Shown here one piece after another: positions 1 to 9,790 of a stretch of DNA of 64,000 nt. Origin of the DNA: Chimonanthus salicifolius (Eukaryota > Streptophyta > Magnoliopsida > Laurales > Calycanthaceae). The stretch covers positions 61,865,080 through 61,929,079 of the forward strand of contig CM023538.1 in assembly GCA_013350335.1 (NCBI GenBank). Reading direction: 5' to 3'. Within the stretch, counting starts at the first letter, position 1, and the number at the start of each line of letters is the position of its first letter. A program made the position numbers and the translations under genes. The notes beneath the pieces were generated by a model. The model was not told the DNA's origin. It worked only from the letters and a program-made list of their open reading frames with translations, and did not search any database.

Positions 1-142
1 TTTAAAACTTATTTACTCTTTGTTGAGTGAAACTTTATATTTTAATAAATAGAAATGACTATCTTCATAATGCTTTTTGAGTTGGCCCCACCAATAAATT
101 AAAATCTACGGGGAATGGTCCTCATTTGATATTCATTCTGAG

Positions 143-549
143 CAATGTTTTAAAATTCGGCCCGTGGAGCGATCCATTTTAGAAAAAGGGTGGGTTAAAT
201 AAAGTTCAACCAAGTGTATCCATAGTTAAACTCGGTGAAACCCGTGCTATTAATATAATATTAAATTATTAACTAAGGTTATATTTCATAAAAATATTTT
301 TTTCTTCTCACAAATCCAATTGTAAATACTAAAAATTAATAATCCAAAAATCATATTCTCAAAAGAACCAAATCTTCATCTTCATTTAAAGAAACCAATG
401 GTTTTTAAGGGTCAAGGGTCATGGGTTTATTAGATAAACTGGATTGACCGATGGGCCGCAGAGGGTTTTAATCTAGAAGGGTCTTAAAATGATTCGACCC
501 GTGTTTCAGCTAGGTCAATCTACAGGTCACGTTGGGTTTAATAACATCG
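143..549 (-). mobile_element. hAT-like nonautonomous element, inverted copy
   Basis: About 400 bp starting caatgttttaaaattcggcc. It is the reverse complement of elements at 27409-27878 and 32563-33009, including the gacccgtg and gtcaaccc-rich ends and the AT-rich core. Related segments at 28094 and 13605 lack it, so it inserted into block alpha. No clear target duplication remains here. Assignment to hAT rests on the better-preserved copies. Confidence 0.65.
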
Positions 550-957
550 ATTTAACTTTTAAACAAAGAATGGAAGGCTACCCTTTTCCCTTGATTTTCC
601 CTTGACTCTCCCTTCTTTTGTAATGACTCTTTATCTTTTTATTCTTTCAGTTCTCTATAAAACTTGGGTGCAAAGTGATTCTTTCAGTTCTCTCTAAAAC
701 TTGGGTGCAAAGTGACCACCAGACTATAAAAAACAACAGGTGAGAGTCTCAATTGAAGCAAGTTCATTGTGGTGGTCCTTTTTGATAAAGTGAGAATCAA
801 ATTTAAGACTTATTTTTTCAAGTGGATTTGTGACAATCACTCTAGCCTCTTTAAATTATAGATAATACAATTTTATATATTTTACATATGAGAAATCGAT
901 CAAAACTATCAAAACTTTATATATAATTCTACATTTTCCTTCGGAGGGAGTATATTC

Positions 958-1040
958 AGGGGTAAGAATCCTCTTCTATTTTTATTTTTTTACAAAAATC
1001 ATCAATATCGGCCTACACATATCGTATCGACTGAGATTAG
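958..1040. mobile_element. Short hAT-type MITE (TCGGCC family)
   Basis: An 83-bp insertion beginning aggggtaagaatcc and containing atcggcc...tatcg, flanked by perfect 8-bp duplications gtatattc at 950-957 and 1041-1048. The empty site with a single gtatattc is at 27270-27277. The allelic position in copy B holds a 91-bp version with a better right end (ttaccctta). Confidence 0.8.
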
Positions 1041-1083
1041 GTATATTCATCCAATGTGAATATCGACAAGATCTAACCAACGA

Positions 1084-1122
1084 TATTATTATTATTATTA
1101 TAATTATTATAATTATTATATA
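1084..1122. repeat. ATT trinucleotide microsatellite
   Basis: Run of att/taatt repeats next to the MITE. It is much shorter at the equivalent site in copy B (about 14079-14090), so the tract has changed length since duplication. Confidence 0.8.
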
Positions 1123-1398
1123 GCTGTTAAAAATAGTGTTAGATATCATGGTTCTCAATAAAGTTGAGCAACAGATGAAATTTCAAAAGACAACTTGAAG
1201 TTGATAAATAAATATTTAGTGATTTGGTATGATAAAGTATGATAAACTCATCCAATAGTTCAATTGTTAATCTCCTGTCTTAAGAAGTGAAAGGTGCAAG
1301 ATGGTATTATCTCTTAGGTTGTAAACTTTTGAATGAGCAAAAATATCATGTCCAGTGGTGCATAGATCAAAGCTACTTCAGTCCAAACTGATTTGAGA

Positions 1399-1539
1399 TG
1401 GGTGTAGTTGAGTGAAAATCTCAATAAACAGGAGGTGTTTGCTTCGAGGTTTTATAGCCTCACTTAGTACGTTCTAAGGGCAGTGGGTATCACCCATGGG
1501 GGTTTATGTTGGGTTTTCCACAAGTAAATTAAAAAAAAA
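1399..1539 (+). mobile_element. Degenerate SINE
   Basis: Decayed tRNA-type head (ggtgtagttgag...ggttcgag-like gcttcgagg) and the family 3' end (gcagtgggtatcaccc...ttccacaagtaaatt) followed by an A run. Copy B carries the same element at 14371-14520 with a better B-box-like ggttcgag. Shared position means it predates the duplication. Confidence 0.6.
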
Positions 1540-2065
1540 TGTCAAAATGGGCCAACTTCAGCAAAATAGAAGGTCCAAAATACATAATATTTTTCTGAAA
1601 GTACATAATATTTTTAATGATGGAATTTGAATTCTACCAATTTTAAAATATGATTTTTCAAGTTTGATGAGATCAGCATCGAAGATCAAACTGCAGATAT
1701 GGTGATCGAATACATGCGCCTGTTTAAGAGGTCCAAGAAGATATCCAAAGCAGGCCTTGGGTCCACTGTTTAGGTTCAGCTGCTGCACTAAAGTTCCATG
1801 TGCAGTGAATTCCTTTTGTTTACTATTGTTGCCTTTTGGTAAAGTTTGTGAGTATTTAGTTAATAAAATGTTGTTTAAAGTGTTTAATTGTGCAATCATA
1901 TTACCATGATTTATTTTAGCATTTGAATGTTGTCTATCAAAAACAGGAAAAAATATTGAAACTGATACTTATGTAGGTTTTACATGATGAGTCAACCCAA
2001 ATGTTTACTTGTCCACAAAATGGACTAAAATGGGCTGGGTCGAGCGTTTAAGTTCCCTAACTAGG

Positions 2066-2182
2066 TGTTGGGCTGGGCTTCTAGCCCAAAAGACTAGCCT
2101 GATAGGTGGAGTTCCTCGACCATATATAACTCTCTCTTTTTCTCTCCCTCTCACTTGATGTGGGACTCGTTCATACCCAACT
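2066..2182 (-). mobile_element. Solo LTR of a TRIM element
   Basis: Begins tgttgggct and ends catacccaact, flanked by ctagg (2061-2065) and ctaga, a near-perfect 5-bp target duplication. The same position in copy B holds a complete two-LTR TRIM (15053-15381). Copy A therefore lost the internal part by LTR-LTR recombination. Confidence 0.75.
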
Positions 2183-2960
2183 CTAGACAAGCTTACGGCC
2201 TCATACTTTAACATAAAAATCCTGATGTGCTTCAATTGAGCAAGGGCTTCGACAGTATGGATGGGCTTGAACAAAGGCCTCGTGGATGTCCCACCAAACT
2301 CGAACTGTAAATAGCCCTAGCTCTCAGGCCTGGCAGGTCCATTTGATGATTCATTGGGCTTTGCTTTATTCTTTTCAAATTTATAAGAGCATTCAGTAAA
2401 TCTATTTTTTGGTTGGGTTAACAATTTGGTGGGTGTATTTGATTTTGGGTGGACCTTTCGGTATGTGTAGTTCGATATTTTATTGATTTTATGAATTTTC
2501 TGAATTTGGGCTTTGAAGGAAAATTGAGTGAGTCCATTTGTATTTAGGTCTCTTATTTTCAATGGGATTTGTCTGGATTAATTGGTGTTTATTATTTATA
2601 CTCAGAGGGCTATTTAGTTGATTTCTTTGGCCCACTTATTTAACCCATTTGAAATTTTTACAACTACATTTTTATCTAATTCTTCTACTCAAAGGATAAA
2701 TCAACTATATTTTTGGCTATAATTTTTACAATTTGGAAAATGCTGTAGTATACTTTGATGAGCCAAAATATGCGATGTGTTTTATATATGATAGATCGTG
2801 TGATTGATTGTATAGTTTATAATATAATCAAATGAAAATTAAAACTATAAAAATAATCTTCAGAAAAATGAAATTTTAACTTTAATTATAATGATAAAAT
2901 GTATGCAAAGGCCTTCTACAATTAATGAAATTCTTTTCCATTCTATTTTCGGTGGTGAGA

Positions 2961-3119
2961 CACGTGTAGTTCAACTAGTTGCCTCTTGCCTCAGGAAGCG
3001 AGAGGTTGCTGGTTCGAGCCCTTTTGACTTAACTTTGGTGTGCCCTACAAGTAGTGGACTCACCCATATGAGTTTTACGCTGGGTATCCTTCAATTTTCC
3101 ACATGTAAATTAAAAAAAG
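2961..3119 (+). mobile_element. tRNA-derived SINE
   Basis: Starts cacgtgtagttcaactagtt (A-box-like region), has a B-box-like ggttcgagcc near 3011-3020, then the family body (tggtgtgccc...agtagtggactcaccca...ttacgctgggtatcc) and ends ttccacatgtaaattaaaaa. Orthologous copies sit at 16295-16455 and 47944-48086. It is a retroposon and not a functional tRNA gene, because no cloverleaf forms. Confidence 0.8.
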
Positions 3120-3508
3120 AAAATTCACTAAACTTTAAATGAAAAATAATAAAATAATATATAACTTTATATAAATTGTTATTAGTTTAATTAATATTTT
3201 ACTTTAAAAGGTACCATTATGTAATAACAAGTAGAACTTGCATCGGGTTTTGGCTTAACACATTCATCTTGCATGAAGATTTGTGAACTTTAGTAAACTG
3301 AGGTCATTGTTGTAGTATTTAAATTTTTTTTTTTTTTGAAAATTGTTGCCTACTAAAACTCAAAATTCTTATTTTAAATGCTTTCTTTTTAAAATTGGAG
3401 TCAAATTAAAAAATTGAACTTGGAGGCAAATTTCAATAAAAATTAAAAAAATTGGTAATTTTTTTAGTCTCAAATTGAAATTGAAGAAAATTTGGATCAG
3501 AAGTGTGA

Positions 3509-3516
3509 TATATAAA
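3509..3516 (+). promoter_or_regulatory. TATA-like motif conserved in all alpha copies
   Basis: tatataaa followed by a pyrimidine-rich segment (ccctctcaacctatccattt) and ttgagagctctactcttacc. The same arrangement recurs at 9601-9608, 16830-16837 and 48476-48483. No coding frame follows in any copy, so this may be the promoter of a dead gene or of a noncoding transcript. Inference only. Confidence 0.35.
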
Positions 3517-4780
3517 CACCCTCTCAACCTATCCATTTCCTCAAGTGTTCTATTGTTTGAGAGCTCTACTCTTACCAAGTGTAAGGGAAAGAAAAATAAA
3601 AATAAAAATATATTTTATAATAATTATAATAAAGAAAGCAAGAAAAGACTGTTGGAGTAGACTCGGAGATTTCCTTAAGTTCTTTTAAAAAAAGAAAGCA
3701 AGGAAAAAAAGAAAAAAAGAAAAGAAGAAGCCTGAAAGGTATTAACTCTTAAGAACTTCTACACCGTAAAAGTGCATCTTGCCCATTTTTATTTAAAAAA
3801 TATATTTAATGTTCATTATAATTTTCAAAATAATAATTTGGGTTTAATTTAATTCGTACATTGTAGGTCATGTCTTTGGCTTGATGACGAGACATGCGTT
3901 TGGTTCAAGGATAGGTTGGGTCATGAATGTCAATTAATATTTTTATTTAAGGTAAGTCGGTTCATGAATATCAATTAATACTTTTATTAAAGGAGGATTG
4001 GGTCATGAATGTCACTTATATGTGACATCTGTTCAGATGTGACTTCTAGGTTAATGTTATTGCATTGACAACATTAAATTTAGATAACAATGTAAGCTAT
4101 GCATCATTCACTTGAATAAAGAAAATAATTTAATCGATAAATTATTATAAAAATCTTTTGTCACACTAAATAAAAATAATAATTGTGAAAGTAAAATATA
4201 TAAATGTTCATTTTATAAAAATCACAAATAATATTTGTATTCTATAAAATAATTATATATGCATTAAATACAGTAAACTCTCTATAATGTAGTACTCTAT
4301 AAAGTTATAATTTATCTAAAATAATATCGTCAGCTGGTCTCGACTTCGGGTCCAGACAAAATATAATAAATCTCTCTAACTCAGTATTCAATACATTTAG
4401 AATAAAAAATATACTGTCTCGACCATTCTGTAAAATAATATTCTATATATTTGAAATATAAAATTACTGTAAAAGTAAGTAAGGACCTTACAAATTATAT
4501 TATCTAAATTCTAAAAAATTAATTTTAGATAGACTTCTGGATAAACTTTTTCATTCTTTGAAACAGTGTAGGCACTCTGTTATCAATGAACAAGAACAGT
4601 ATAGAAATAAATAAAGTGATTTATTTTCATAAAAAGAAGTTGAAAGAACAATTTAATGATAGGTGAGAGTTTTAAGGAGATTTGTAGAAAGGAATACTGT
4701 TAGACTTTTTAATTTAATAAACTCTATAATGTTAATGTTAGTTAATTCTCACTTAGACTTCTTATTCTCGATGCAACCCA

Positions 4781-4809
4781 CATGGGTATAACTTAACTAG
4801 TTGCCTCTC
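4781..4809 (+). mobile_element. SINE head truncated at a breakpoint
   Basis: catgggtataacttaactag followed by ttgcctctcg is the first 29 bp of the SINE family. The equivalent SINEs in copies B (21853) and C (49751) run on to their 3' ends and an AT microsatellite. Here the sequence switches abruptly to FLX-like coding sequence. Confidence 0.7.
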
Positions 4810-5249
4810 GGAGAAGGACCAGGCTACGATGCATCGGGAGGACCAGGCTAGATGCACCAAGAGGAGGACCAGGCTACGATGCATCGAGAGGAACAGGCTA
4901 TGATGCACCTAGGGGAGGACCTGGGTATGATGCACAAAGGGGACCCGGATATGAGATACCAAGAGGACCCGGGTATGATTCGCAAAGAGGACCTGGGTAT
5001 GATGCACAAAGAGGACCTGGCTATGATTCAGCAAGAGGTGCAGCATATGATGCAGCTAGAGGATCTAGTTATGATGCAGCTAGAGGCACTGGCTATGAAG
5101 CATTGGCTAGAGGAGCTGGTGGACCTCCCACACAGGCCGCATTTGGTAATGCAGCCCCCTATGGATCATCAGGTCAGACCCCTACTCGTGCTGCAGGGGG
5201 ATATGAGGTCCCACATAGAGGTGGAAATACTGCTCGCAGAGGTGCTTGA
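4810..5249 (+). pseudogene. FLX-like C-terminal fragment (pseudogene)
   Basis: The frame beginning gga at 4810 reads a Gly/Tyr-rich tandem array with unit close to RGPGYDAQ (about ten copies, variants DASRGTGY, EIPRGPGY, DSARGAAY), then GGPPTQAAFGNAAPYGSSGQ and a tail ending RRGA plus TGA at 5247-5249. One base is missing at 4850/4851 (ggcta-gatgca against ggctacgatgca in its neighbours), so the reading shifts there. RGPGYD-type arrays and a short GGYE/RGG tail are typical of the C-terminus of FLX-like coiled-coil proteins, cofactors of FRIGIDA in Arabidopsis. The N-terminal coiled coil is absent and there is no start codon in frame. It begins at a breakpoint inside a SINE, so it is a captured 3' gene fragment. 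The longest ATG frame here (4852-5277) is another frame of the same repeat. Confidence 0.6.
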
Positions 5250-5580
5250 ATTGTTTGCATTTGCTGTCTTTCAATGACACTTTACGTAATTGTTGCGGTT
5301 TCTCTACTCTCTATAGGTTGCCTCTTGCTGAACATCTGATAATCTTTTCCTCTCCTGCTTGGGATTTGGATGGTTATTATATCCTTAGCAATCTGCGGAA
5401 CCGTATTTTTACTTTGTGGAAGAGATGAAAAGTTGAGTAGAATCTTTGTATTGATTCAACATCTGCATATTCCTTTGGTTTTCTATTTTGTCTTTGCAGC
5501 TACGATGCATAGCTTTATTTGTGGATGTCTTCATAAGGGTAATATAATAGCGCCTCTGCAAATGCAATGTTGAACCCTAA
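5250..5580 (+). other. Probable 3' flank of the FLX-like fragment
   Basis: About 330 bp of more balanced composition than the surroundings, following the TGA with no homology to the alpha or beta blocks. It plausibly represents the 3' UTR or a downstream intron carried with the fragment (ctttgcagc at about 5494 looks like a 3' splice site). The short open frames here have no recognisable product. Confidence 0.35.
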
Positions 5581-5620
5581 ATCCTCATCACTCCTTATAC
5601 CATTCTTTCTTTGCGAAGAG

Positions 5621-5782
5621 ATTTTTTGCACCCGAGGTTTTTCTCGTGTTAGCACCGAAATTAAAGGAAAATTTTCAATTTTGCCTTTACTTTTAAGAAA
5701 GAGGAAAAGAGAGAAGAGAAGGCAAAATTAGAATTTCATTTAATTTTGATGCACCGTGAGAAAAATTCATGGTGCAAAAATA
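5621..5782. mobile_element. Small inverted-repeat MITE
   Basis: Left arm attttttgcacccgaggttt and right arm ending ggtgcaaaaat are imperfect inverted repeats of about 60 bp around a purine-rich loop (gaggaaaagagagaagag). No ORF. The transposon superfamily is not clear. Confidence 0.55.
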
Positions 5783-5796
5783 AGGCAACACTTATA

Positions 5797-6507
5797 GACA
5801 CTCGAATTTTCTGTCTCTGCACGTTCGATTCTGGATTTTGGGATAAAATTACCATTATACTTCTACATTTTTACTCATTCAAATGAATGCGAAACGTAAA
5901 TCGTCAGTCACTGGCTATTCGTTCGAATGATACTGCCCGAATGACTAATGACTGACGATGTTATAGTAATACAATATTATTTAAATAATAAAATTTCTTT
6001 TGAAATTTTAAAGTTATTTTTTAAATACTCTGTATTTTTAAAATTTCTCAAATTGAATATTCGGACTAATTACTATAACGTGATAAAAATACTTTAAGAT
6101 TTTAATGTCTTTTGACACTCTTAAATGTGTTTTCAGTACAGTCAATGGATACCCTTATTTGTAAAACACTGTGTTTTAAGCATTTAGAAGTGTCAAAAGA
6201 CCTTGAAGCCTTAAAGTATTTTTATCAGGTTATCGTAATTAGTCCGGATATTCAATTTGAGAAATTTTAAAAATATACAGTGTTTAAAAAATAACTTTAA
6301 AGTTTTAAAGGAGATTTTATTATTTAAATAATGTTGTATTACTGTAGCATCACCGGTCATTCAAATGAATGAGCAGTATTATTCGAACGAATGAAGATTG
6401 GCCATTCATTCGAATGACTGACGATTTACGCTTCGCATTCGTTATAATGGTAATTTTACTCCAAAATTCAGAATCGGGTGTGTAGAGGTAGAAAATTTGG
6501 GTGTTGT
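5797..6507. mobile_element. Foldback element with about 340-bp arms
   Basis: Sequence from acactcgaattttctgtctc to gtagaggtagaaaatttggg is nearly its own reverse complement. The arms (about 5797-6140 and 6170-6507) share ataaaattaccattata, gaatgcgaa.cgtaaatcgt, ttaaataataaaat, cggactaatta and gtcttttgacac around a loop holding ggatacccttatttgtaaaa. Related elements occur at 25950-26590, 31110-31790 and 54367-55260. No transposase frame. It ends about 720 bp upstream of the first DUF247 gene. Confidence 0.75.
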
Positions 6508-7150
6508 AAAAAATAACTACCCTCTTTCTAATATCAATAAAGACTTGCGGATATTATCCTTGCATTAAAATGCCTGTAATTTAATGAGGCCAAAATGCAA
6601 ATCACATCTCCATTTAAGGCAGACCTTAACTGCCTTAGATCAATAAAATACAATTAACTTCAATTTCAGACTCTCCCTCCTTTCACTCATTCATCAGTAA
6701 AATACAATTAACTTCAATAAAATACATTTTTAGAACATTTGAACGAAAATCATTTCAAATTTTGTAGATGAGTGCAATGTCTAGAGAATTACTTGATGAT
6801 CTTATTTATGAAATCTCACTGTATAACACTCAATTTGAGATGAATTTCAATTTAATTACCATCCTCATCAGAAAAAGCAATTAACCCATTTATCTAAATT
6901 TGATGTTTATAATTGAATTTGACATTTATTATTTTTATGTCCTTACTGCATATCTTGGACCCATAGGTCTCCACCATTTAAATGTGGTAGTTGCACTTGC
7001 ACCATAAGAGTAGTTGATATAAGACCTTTGTTATGAATTCAATTTAGTGGCAAGTGTTAATTGACAACATATTAAAGTTACAAATAGAATCATTTTACCA
7101 CCGTGGGTTTCTTCTTGGTAAATAATCTCAAGCCTTTCCATGCATTCCGT
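6508..7150. other. Upstream region of the first DUF247 gene
   Basis: Unique AT-rich sequence without an ORF or recognised repeat. The short motif aaaatacaattaacttcaat is present twice, at about 6646 and 6701, around a pyrimidine-rich stretch. It ends at the TATA box of the next gene. Confidence 0.5.
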
Positions 7151-7158
7151 CTATATAG
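7151..7158 (+). promoter_or_regulatory. TATA box of DUF247 gene 1
   Basis: ctatatag about 75 bp before the start codon, followed by a purine-rich leader (gagagaaaaa, gagagagagaaca) that runs to the ATG. Spacing suits a transcription start near 7180-7190. The GA-rich leader recurs in all complete DUF247 genes here. Confidence 0.55.
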
Positions 7159-7229
7159 AGAAAGGATAGGTAGAGAGGAAGAGTGCACAGAGAGAGAAAA
7201 AACAGAGAGAGAGAACAGAGAGAGATCAA

Positions 7230-8846
7230 ATGGAAGAACATAAGGTTACCATAGACGAAGATCTAGAGAGTGGAGTTACCAATCATAAGGAAGTTTCTCC
7301 TCCGGCGGTAGATTCACCGGTTTCAAACGAGGAAGTGCAACAAGTAAAAGAACTTCTTGCAGAACCCCCAAGAATTGAATTGATAAAGCCATTGTCTGCC
7401 AGTTCTTCATGCTGCATCCATAGGGTCCCTCAACGCATCCGCCAAGACAAAAGCAATTTCGAGCCTGAAATCATCTCAATAGGCCCTTTTCACTACGATA
7501 AGAGAGGATACAATCAACAAAGAGGAGCTCATCATCAAGACAAGAAGTTGGAGGAACACAAGAAGGCAGTCTCAGAGCAGATGAAAGACAATCAACAATC
7601 CTTGGAGGAGAGGAAGTGGATTTACATACAAGAAATGGAGCAGCACAAGCGGAGGTATATGCGTCTCTTCTCTCGAAGAGGAGAGGATTGCTTGTCCAAA
7701 TTTGTGAAATTTGTTAAAGAGCAACTGCCGAAAGCAAGAAGATGTTACTCTGAAGAAATCAAGCTCGACGACGCTCAACTTGTGCAGATGATGGTGCTTG
7801 ATAGTTGCTTCATCATTGTGCTCTTTCTCAAGACGTTGGCTGAATACAAGCTTATGACCTCTCAAGAATTGAAATCGGAACTTGTACGAGCATCGGATGA
7901 AGAAGACAAAGATGATTCCCTCATAAAAGTGGAATGGCCATCGGATGAAGAAGACAAAGATGATCCCCTCATAAAAGTGGAATGGCTAAGGAAGCAACTA
8001 GCCATTGAATTGCTCATGCTAGAAAACCAGTTACCATTCTTCATTCTGGAAAAGCTATTCTGCTTGATGGGCATTCCTAGTACTTTTCCACAAATAGCTC
8101 TTCGTTTCTTCCGGTTTGCACTTCCCAACAGTGTCGACGGTGCTGAAATCCGCGACAGTGCCACTCCTCTACATCTTCTTCATCTAGTACACTCCAGTCT
8201 CCTACCCAATTGCGAGAGACCTAGTGAATCTAATGTTGCAAAGATGATCCCATGTTCATCTGACCTTCAAAAATTAGGGTTCAAGTTCAAGGTGAGCGAG
8301 TTCGTCGATCAAAACAAGAACAAGGAAGAGCCAAAAAAGTCCATCTTGGACATAGATTTTAAGTCAATAAATTTGTGGTATTGGCCATTTTACAGTGGAG
8401 TGATCACAATACCGCGAATGAAGGTTTCAGTCATTAAAGGTGTTTTATTGCTTAACCTTGTTGCTTTCGAGCAATGTTATCGCCATTGTGGGACTGCTTT
8501 CTCTGCATACATTGTCTTCATGGATTGTCTCATCGCCAACGACAAGGATGTAGGAATTCTTTGCAATCATGGAATCGAGAATTTTGTGGGAAGTAATCAA
8601 AATTTGGTTGAACTGATCAACAAGGTTGGGGGAAGGCTTACTGTCGATGATAAATACTTTCTTAAAAAATTCGAGGCAATCAATGATCGCTATGAGGAAG
8701 TAAGGAAACACCGAATTCAAGCGAGCATCAAACGCAACTATGCAAGGAACCCAACAGCAGTAATTTCCATACTAATTGCCATTGTCTCTATTATAATTGC
8801 CATTACTTTTCAGCTCATTAATCTAATCAGGAACTTTACCGAGTAA
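7230..8846 (+). CDS. DUF247 protein, gene 1 (538 aa)
   Basis: Intact single-exon gene of the plant DUF247 family (PF03140). Family motifs appear in order: CCIHRVP (residues 61-67), FEPEIISIGPFHY (77-89), CYSEE (172-176), MMVLDSCFIIVLF (187-199), LLMLENQLPFFIL (261-273), KMIPCSSDLQKLG (338-350), LLLNLVAFEQCYRH (406-419), YIVFMDCLI (427-435). A C-terminal hydrophobic segment lies at about 510-533, predicting a tail-anchored membrane protein. It is longer than its neighbours because of an expanded charged segment after GPFHY (90-142) and a 16-residue tandem duplication at 221-252. Several normally conserved positions differ from the other three copies: DSCFIIV for DGCFIIE, and IPRMKVSVIKG for IPPLTVSDVTG. 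The start is the first ATG after the GA-rich leader. Biochemical function of the family is unknown. Some grass members act in self-incompatibility, which cannot be inferred here. Confidence 0.95.
   Translation: MEEHKVTIDEDLESGVTNHKEVSPPAVDSPVSNEEVQQVKELLAEPPRIELIKPLSASSSCCIHRVPQRIRQDKSNFEPEIISIGPFHYDKRGYNQQRGAHHQDKKLEEHKKAVSEQMKDNQQSLEERKWIYIQEMEQHKRRYMRLFSRRGEDCLSKFVKFVKEQLPKARRCYSEEIKLDDAQLVQMMVLDSCFIIVLFLKTLAEYKLMTSQELKSELVRASDEEDKDDSLIKVEWPSDEEDKDDPLIKVEWLRKQLAIELLMLENQLPFFILEKLFCLMGIPSTFPQIALRFFRFALPNSVDGAEIRDSATPLHLLHLVHSSLLPNCERPSESNVAKMIPCSSDLQKLGFKFKVSEFVDQNKNKEEPKKSILDIDFKSINLWYWPFYSGVITIPRMKVSVIKGVLLLNLVAFEQCYRHCGTAFSAYIVFMDCLIANDKDVGILCNHGIENFVGSNQNLVELINKVGGRLTVDDKYFLKKFEAINDRYEEVRKHRIQASIKRNYARNPTAVISILIAIVSIIIAITFQLINLIRNFTE
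7891..7986 (+). repeat. 48-bp in-frame tandem duplication in DUF247 gene 1
   Basis: Two adjacent 48-bp copies (7891-7938 and 7939-7986) with very few differences encode SDEEDKDDSLIKVEW and SDEEDKDDPLIKVEW. The paralogs have the equivalent DDPLIRLEWL or DDPIIKLGWL once, so this is a recent internal duplication that kept the frame. Confidence 0.95.
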
Positions 8847-9093
8847 GTATTTGCTCACTAGATGACCAACACTGTATTTGGCACTGTATCTTGTTTTCTG
8901 TAATCAGTAGTGATATGGTTTTCCCTTCCTATGACTTGTAGAAGTTTGTCTCTTATCTACTTTTGTGGGTATTATCTCTGTCAATTATGTAAAAATGTGA
9001 TTCTCATAGTGTAGAAATTGTCCCTAACATTTGGGTTAGGTCTCACTCATGTTGTAGTGATATTAGAGACTTTTCAGTGGCAGAATATAGGAG
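8847..9093 (+). other. 3' flank of DUF247 gene 1
   Basis: AT-rich unique sequence, presumably the 3' UTR. I see no exact AATAAA; aattatgtaaaaatg near 8985 is a weak candidate for a poly(A) signal region. No gene. Confidence 0.4.
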
Positions 9094-9260
9094 TCATATG
9101 GGGTAGTTTAAATGGTAACTTCTTGCTTCAAAAAGTGAGAGGTTACGAGTTTGAGTCCTTATAACATTAACGGGTGGCTATCATGTGTGGGTGTGAGACT
9201 TCACCCAGAGAGTTTTAAGAGAACTAACCTAGTCATCTCATTCAACATATCTTTTTTGTT
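9094..9260 (+). mobile_element. Possible divergent SINE
   Basis: gggtagtttaaatggtaact resembles a pol III A-box region, and gaggttacgagtttgagtcc about 35 bp later resembles a B box. The body (gtgagacttcacccagagag) differs from the main SINE family, and no clean tail or target duplication is visible. Tentative. Confidence 0.35.
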
Positions 9261-9479
9261 TTACTTGTCCGGAGGCCTAATAGTGCTAAAAGTTCAATCA
9301 AGGGATTCTCTATCCTCTCCATTGGCCTGTCAAGATAGCTTAAAATAAGGTATTTTGGACAAAATTTTGTGTGGATAGTATCACAATGGATTTGAAATTA
9401 TGTCCATATTGATTAGGTTAAATTGTTAGAATTAAATTCATATTGTGGTGATGATGTTTTATATGATATCATAATTTAG

Positions 9480-9790
9480 ATAAAAATTTTGGAGGCAAAC
9501 TAAAGAAATTGAACTTAGGAGGCAAATTTCAACATTTTTTTTTTTTGTAATAATTTGAGTTCCAAATTGGAATCGTAGAAAATTCGGGTAGGAGGTGTGA
9601 TATATAAATATCCTCTAGACCTATCCATTTCCTAAGGGAGGGAAAAAATAAAAATATATTTTATAATAATAATTATAAAGAAAGAAAGAAGAAAGAAAAA
9701 AGAAAAAGAAAAAGAAAAAGAGAAGAAACCCAAAAGAGATTAAGGACCTCCACACCATAAAACTACACCTTGCCTATTTTTTATTTTTGA
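9480..9790 (+). repeat. Fragment of block alpha
   Basis: Matches 3400-3750 of copy A: ggaggcaaatttcaa, gtgtgatatataaata, cctatccatttcct and the A/G-rich run aaagaaagaaagaagaaag. It joins beta-type sequence soon after, so an alpha-beta junction lies near 9790-9820. Confidence 0.65.

Larger units (their letters stand above)
1..4809 (+). repeat. Segmental duplication block alpha, copy A
   Basis: About 4.8 kb of noncoding sequence that reappears, in order and by eye at high identity, at 13190-22059 (copy B) and from position 1432 onward at 45354-49943 (copy C). It opens with a segment containing ttgagttggccccaccaat, also present at 26690-27330, 27900-28545, 31870-32480 and 33030-33650. It contains a hAT-like element, a MITE, two SINE-related segments, a solo TRIM LTR and a TATA-like motif, listed separately. 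The stretches between these are AT-rich and hold no open frame I would defend. The right end breaks inside a SINE, where FLX-like sequence begins. Confidence 0.85.

Noticed and set aside
2961..3030. tRNA gene
   Set aside because: A- and B-box-like words are present but no cloverleaf or acceptor pairing; the same sequence recurs with a SINE body and A tail.
4852..5277. 141-residue Met/Glu/Asp-rich open frame
   Set aside because: It is a +1-shifted reading of the FLX-like Gly/Tyr repeat; the meaningful frame ends at 5249 and has one lost base.
7572..8720. Minus-strand open frames inside DUF247 gene 1
   Set aside because: Antisense shadows of a real gene; no independent motifs.
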